From: Candidatus Glassbacteria bacterium
GTDB lineage: Bacteria; Gemmatimonadota; Glassbacteria; GWA2-58-10
DNA: 36,113 nt
Assembly: GCA_019456185.1 (NCBI GenBank)
Contig: VRUH01000003.1
Span: 99,782-135,894 of the forward strand
Reading direction: 5' to 3'
Position numbers and translations under genes: made by a program. The stretch's first letter is position 1; every line of letters begins with the position of its first letter. The notes under the pieces were generated by a model. The model was not told where the DNA came from. It was given only the letters and a program-made list of their open reading frames with translations, and ran no database searches. Positions 33,301 through 36,113 of the stretch are shown one piece after another.

Positions 33301-33478
33301 AGTCGGTATCGAATCCACGGACAAGGTTCACGGCTCGATCGACTCGTTCGGCGACTATATCCGCTCGGAAACCCTGTGCGATGTGCTGGGTCAGGGCGAA
33401 ATCGACGGCGACTCCGTGCGGCAGAAATGGAACATCAACGATGAACCGGCCGTAATTACGATCAGGAAATCCAGCTAG
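30329..33478 (+). CDS. ileS: Isoleucyl-tRNA synthetase, type 2 (Bacteroidetes/eukaryote-like)
   Basis: A 1049-residue class I synthetase charging tRNA-Ile. The HIGH motif reads PGIHH (H57, H58) inside [14 protein letters not shown]. KMSKS is intact at 593-597. The editing domain, about residues 190-400, is recognised by [19 protein letters not shown]. Cys-pair sites ([24 protein letters not shown]) suggest zinc binding. The pattern [21 protein letters not shown] and the length belong to the long IleS form found in FCB bacteria, spirochaetes and eukaryotes, the class naturally less sensitive to mupirocin; resistance here is inference. A weak GGG site precedes the ATG. It is 49 bases upstream of the zinc-finger regulator. 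Confidence 0.95.
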   Translation: [1049 protein letters not shown]

Positions 33479-33527
33479 ACAAGGTGCGTGCCGCCTTTTA
33501 ACCGTTAACCATTCAGAGATATCAGCG

Positions 33528-33908
33528 ATGAATAAAAAACAGCTCAAACATTGCGAGCAGAGACTGCTGGAAGAACGCAAGAAAATTCTGAAGGAGATGG
33601 GCCGTTTCGGAGAATCCTTTAAGGTCAGCCTGAAAGACTCCTCGGGGGACCTCTCTTCCTACAGTTTCCACATGGCCGACCAGGGAACCGATGCCGAGAA
33701 CCAGGAAAGAGCTTTCCAGCACATGAGCAAGGAAGGCCGCCTGTTCTACCACGTGGACGAAGCGCTGCGCAGGCTGTACGTTGACGGAGGAAAGAACTTC
33801 GGTATCTGTCAAGGCTGTAATAAGCCTATCGAGGAAACCCGGCTGGACCAGGTGCCCCACGCCCGGCTTTGTTTCAAATGTAAATCCCAGGAAGAAAATG
33901 GATTCTGA
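33528..33908 (+). CDS. DksA/TraR-type zinc-finger transcriptional regulator
   Basis: A 126-residue protein with an N-terminal coiled coil (residues 1-35, QRLLEERKKILKEM). A loop containing the acidic stretch DQGTDAENQE follows, then a C4 zinc finger with C94, C97, C115 and C118 (CQGCNKP...LCFKC). This is the DksA/TraR/YteA architecture: such proteins insert a coiled coil into the RNA polymerase secondary channel and shift promoter use, often with ppGpp. The C-terminal helix after the finger is very short here. Its stop overlaps the start of lspA by 11 bases (33898-33908), so the two are probably translationally coupled. An ileS-dksA-lspA order is common in FCB-type genomes. Confidence 0.88.
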   Translation: MNKKQLKHCEQRLLEERKKILKEMGRFGESFKVSLKDSSGDLSSYSFHMADQGTDAENQERAFQHMSKEGRLFYHVDEALRRLYVDGGKNFGICQGCNKPIEETRLDQVPHARLCFKCKSQEENGF

Positions 33909-34443
33909 AAACTCCGGCGCGCAAGCCCGGATCGGGCTGAAAACCAGGCTCTCGTGGCTGCTGGCCCTGGTCCCGCCGGTTTTTCTGCTGGACCTGGTCA
34001 CCAAGCGGGCGGTGCTGCATTACATGGAGCCCTACGGGCCCACAGTCGGGCTGATCGACAATATCGCCCGGCTGCGCTTTATCTACAACGAGGGAATCGT
34101 GTTCGGCCTCAACCCCTCGTTTTTTTCCGGTACGGTCCTGGCCGTGTTTTCCGTGGCCGTGGCCCTGCTGATGACCGGCTACCTGCTGTTCGCCCGCCTG
34201 GACGACATCCCCACGCTGGCGGCCCTCTGCCTGGTAATCGGCGGTGCGTGCGGCAACCTTGTCGACCGGATCGCCTGGGGCCGGGTTGTCGATTTTATCG
34301 AGATCGGGATCGGTGATCTGACCTGGCCGGTGTTCAACGTGGCCGATATCTCGGTGACCGTCGGCGCGGTGTTGCTGGCCTGGCGGCTGATTTTTGCCGC
34401 TCCGGCCGAAAGCGGCCGGAGCGACGGCGAAAAAGATTCCTGA
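33898..34443 (+). CDS. lspA: Lipoprotein signal peptidase (prolipoprotein signal peptidase II)
   Basis: A 181-residue membrane protease with four hydrophobic segments. Family motifs are D32 with LDLVTK, FIYNEGIVFGL (N64), the GACGNLVDR segment (N120, D123), RVVDFIEIG and FNVADISVTVG (N147, D150). D123 and D150 are the expected catalytic dyad. The enzyme cleaves signal peptides at the lipobox Cys after lipid attachment, and the lipoprotein encoded at 19427 is one likely substrate. The start at 33898 overlaps the upstream regulator by 11 bases and is within its stop-proximal codons. The C-terminal tail after residue 168 is polar and cytoplasmic. Confidence 0.95.
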   Translation: MDSENSGAQARIGLKTRLSWLLALVPPVFLLDLVTKRAVLHYMEPYGPTVGLIDNIARLRFIYNEGIVFGLNPSFFSGTVLAVFSVAVALLMTGYLLFARLDDIPTLAALCLVIGGACGNLVDRIAWGRVVDFIEIGIGDLTWPVFNVADISVTVGAVLLAWRLIFAAPAESGRSDGEKDS

Positions 34444-34486
34444 TACTCCCGCAGCCTTCCACCTACCGAACGGGAAGTCATCCGCG

Positions 34487-35497
34487 GTGGAAAATCCCGA
34501 ATCAGTCCATTATACCGCCAGCGGCGATGACGAGGGCAAGCGCCTGGACGTTCTCCTGGCCGCGGTGCTCGGTGTCTCCCGCAGCCGGATCTCTGCTCTC
34601 GCCAGAAAAAGACTGATCGCCGGACCCGGCGGTAAAGCTCTGAAACCGTCGCACGTGGTCACTTGCGGGGAAACTTTCACGCTCCCCCGCCCCGACCCCG
34701 TCCCGCGCGGCAACACGCTCGATCCCCAGGAAATTCCCCTGGACATAGTGTTCGAGGACGAACACCTGCTGGTGGTTAACAAACCGGCCGGGATGGTGGT
34801 CCATCCGGCGCCGGGCCACCGTGACGGAACGCTGGCCAACGCCCTGGCCGCGCATTTCCGCCGGGGAATGGACAGCCGCCTTGACCCGCTACGGCCGGGA
34901 ATCGTCCATCGCCTGGACAAGGATACCAGCGGGCTGCTGATGGTGGCGAAAACATTCGACGCCCACGAGCAGCTCGCCGCTCAGATCAGAAACCGCAGCG
35001 CATCGCGGATTTACCTGGCGCTCTGCCTGGGGCACTGGGCCGCACAGGAAGGCGCTATCGAGGCGGCGCTCGACCGCTCCCGCCGCGACAGGAAAAAAAT
35101 GGCTGTCGACACCAAGGGCAGGGTGGCGATAACAAATTACCGGGTGATCGAGAGCTACCGGGCCACGGAGCTGGTGGAGGTCAGCCTTCGCACCGGACGC
35201 ACGCACCAGATCAGGGTCCATTTCGCCCACAGCGGCCACCCGGTGCTCGGCGATCCCTCCTACGGCGGACGTTCGAGCGCGCTCAAGGGTCTCGACCCGC
35301 GCTCCCGCGGCCCGATGCAGCAGGCGCTGGCGATCCTGCCACGTCAGGCGCTGCATGCCGCGCGCCTTGTGTTCGCGCACCCGGCCAGCGGGGAAAAACT
35401 TGACTTCAGCGCCCCTCTCCCGCAAGATTTCCAGCGGGTGCTCGAACTCTTACGCCGCGACTCCGGTATGGATGGAGCCGCTGAACCGGAGGCTTGA
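34487..35497 (+). CDS. RluD-family 23S rRNA pseudouridine synthase
   Basis: A 336-residue protein: an N-terminal S4-like RNA-binding domain (about 15-75; GKRLDVLLAAVLGVSRSRIS), then the RluA/RluD-type catalytic domain. The motif HRLDKDTSG carries the catalytic Asp144, with the family segments VNKPAGMVVHPAPGH, LRTGRTHQIRVHFAHSGHPV and LGDPSYGG. The enzyme isomerises uridines in 23S rRNA or tRNA; the exact position is unknown, so no rluD symbol is given. The start is GTG at 34487 with GGGAAG about nine bases upstream; an in-frame upstream start would reach into lspA. The last codon overlaps the next start by one base (TGATG). Confidence 0.9.
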   Translation: MENPESVHYTASGDDEGKRLDVLLAAVLGVSRSRISALARKRLIAGPGGKALKPSHVVTCGETFTLPRPDPVPRGNTLDPQEIPLDIVFEDEHLLVVNKPAGMVVHPAPGHRDGTLANALAAHFRRGMDSRLDPLRPGIVHRLDKDTSGLLMVAKTFDAHEQLAAQIRNRSASRIYLALCLGHWAAQEGAIEAALDRSRRDRKKMAVDTKGRVAITNYRVIESYRATELVEVSLRTGRTHQIRVHFAHSGHPVLGDPSYGGRSSALKGLDPRSRGPMQQALAILPRQALHAARLVFAHPASGEKLDFSAPLPQDFQRVLELLRRDSGMDGAAEPEA

Positions 35498-36113
35498 TGA
35501 CCAGGTTGCTCAGGCAATACGATCCAGGCGACTCTGTTGACTCTGTCTGCGTACTGGGCAGCATCTCCGTGCGCCAGACGAGGCAGCAGAAACCGTTCCT
35601 GCGCCTGGAGCTGAACGACTCCAGCGGACGGATGGACGCCGTGATGTGGGACGGGTTCGACGAGGAGCTGACCCGTATCCCGCCGGGGCAGGTCCTGCAG
35701 GTGCGCGGCCGGATGGAGGAGTACGGCGAGCGCCCGCAGGTGGTGGTCAATTCGATCTCAATCCCCGCCGCCGGCAGCTACGATCCCTCGGCCCTGATGC
35801 CCGCCAGCGAGCGCGACCCGCAGGAGATGCTCGCCGAACTGGACGAACTGATCGGGTCGGTGGGCAACCCCCTGCTGCGCAAGCTCCTGCAAACCGCTTT
35901 CGGCGACAAGGAGTTCCGGCTGAAATTCTCCCAGGCTCCCGCCGCCAAACGCTGGCATCAGCCCTATCTCGGCGGGCTGCTGGAACACACGCTCACTGTT
36001 GTCGCCCACGCCCGGGTGCTGGCCGGCCGTTACGGCGAGGTGGAGGACGACCTGGTTCTGGCCGGCGCCCTGCTGCACGATATCGGTAAAACGGTTGAGT
36101 ACACCTGGGACGG
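35497..36113 (+). CDS. YhaM-like OB-fold/HD-domain 3'-5' exoribonuclease (3' partial)
   Basis: The frame runs from the ATG at 35497 off the end of the window, 205 complete codons seen. The N-terminal half (about 10-100) is an OB-type nucleic-acid-binding fold (FLRLELNDSSGRMDAVMWDG, VLQVRGRMEEY, RPQVVVNSI). The C-terminal part has the HD motif: H167 in GGLLEHTLTV, then GALLHDIGK with H194 and D195 as metal ligands. This is the arrangement of YhaM-type exoribonucleases, which trim RNA 3' ends. The rest of the HD domain is missing because of the window edge. GGAGG five bases before the ATG and the one-base overlap with the preceding stop support cotranslation. Confidence 0.85.
   Translation, partial: MTRLLRQYDPGDSVDSVCVLGSISVRQTRQQKPFLRLELNDSSGRMDAVMWDGFDEELTRIPPGQVLQVRGRMEEYGERPQVVVNSISIPAAGSYDPSALMPASERDPQEMLAELDELIGSVGNPLLRKLLQTAFGDKEFRLKFSQAPAAKRWHQPYLGGLLEHTLTVVAHARVLAGRYGEVEDDLVLAGALLHDIGKTVEYTWD

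Noticed and set aside
32471-33580. 369-codon minus-strand frame at the 3' end of ileS
   Set aside because: Antisense to ileS and the zinc-finger gene; no ribosome site and no domain.

Overview
The window is 36.1 kb of GC-rich (roughly 60 percent by eye), densely coded bacterial DNA. No rRNA, tRNA, CRISPR array, phage or transposase gene is visible. The gene content points to an uncultured Gram-negative-type bacterium of the FCB/Gemmatimonadetes-Latescibacteria-Glassbacteria-like radiation. The supporting features are a GWxTD-family secreted protein, a Bacteroidetes-type (type 2) isoleucyl-tRNA synthetase, LL-diaminopimelate aminotransferase (DapL), dockerin and choice-of-anchor domains on a secreted protease, a lipobox protein and a TonB-receptor remnant. 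This placement is inference; no marker gene settles it.

Layout. (1) 1-10159, plus strand: the 3' end of a Ser/Thr kinase-P-loop ATPase fusion; the c-di-AMP synthase pair cdaA-cdaR; a VanZ-like membrane protein; a secreted esterase abutting a large ABC-2-type permease; a URO-D-like methyltransferase-fold protein; a decayed TonB-dependent receptor fragment; and a polysaccharide deacetylase. (2) 10280-19210, minus strand: a secreted M6 metalloprotease with dockerin, a pectate-lyase-like protein, proA, a 536-bp spacer, proB, a PQQ/beta-propeller protein and an unrecognised protein. (3) 19427-27486, plus strand: a lipoprotein, a strikingly acidic 62-residue protein with a near-consensus promoter, then a lysine/meso-DAP operon (lysA, dapF, dapL, dapA, dapB, an aspartate-type aminotransferase) behind a structured leader with an intrinsic terminator. 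(4) 27584-29920, minus strand: a GWxTD protein with N-terminal TPR-like repeats, sharing a bidirectional terminator with the lysine operon. (5) 30329-36113, plus strand: ileS, a DksA/TraR-type zinc-finger regulator, lspA, an RluD-type pseudouridine synthase and the 5' part of a YhaM-like OB-HD exoribonuclease.

How the genes fit together. The lysine block holds the DapL-pathway enzymes acting on aspartate semialdehyde, from condensation through reduction, transamination and epimerisation to decarboxylation. The dapD/dapC/dapE steps are bypassed; aspartate kinase and semialdehyde dehydrogenase must lie elsewhere. proB and proA supply the first two proline steps. The secreted protease, pectate-lyase fold, deacetylase and esterase suggest a heterotroph attacking polymers. 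The last block is translation and envelope housekeeping, tightly packed with overlapping starts and stops.

The most interesting non-coding signals are the lysA leader (promoter, perfect palindrome, terminator), a 74-nt nested inverted repeat before the URO-D-like gene, a leader with mutually exclusive helices before proA, and three copies of a GGGGC-type palindromic repeat scattered between genes. No clearly new multi-gene system was found; these leaders and the orphan proteins are the best candidates for something undescribed.
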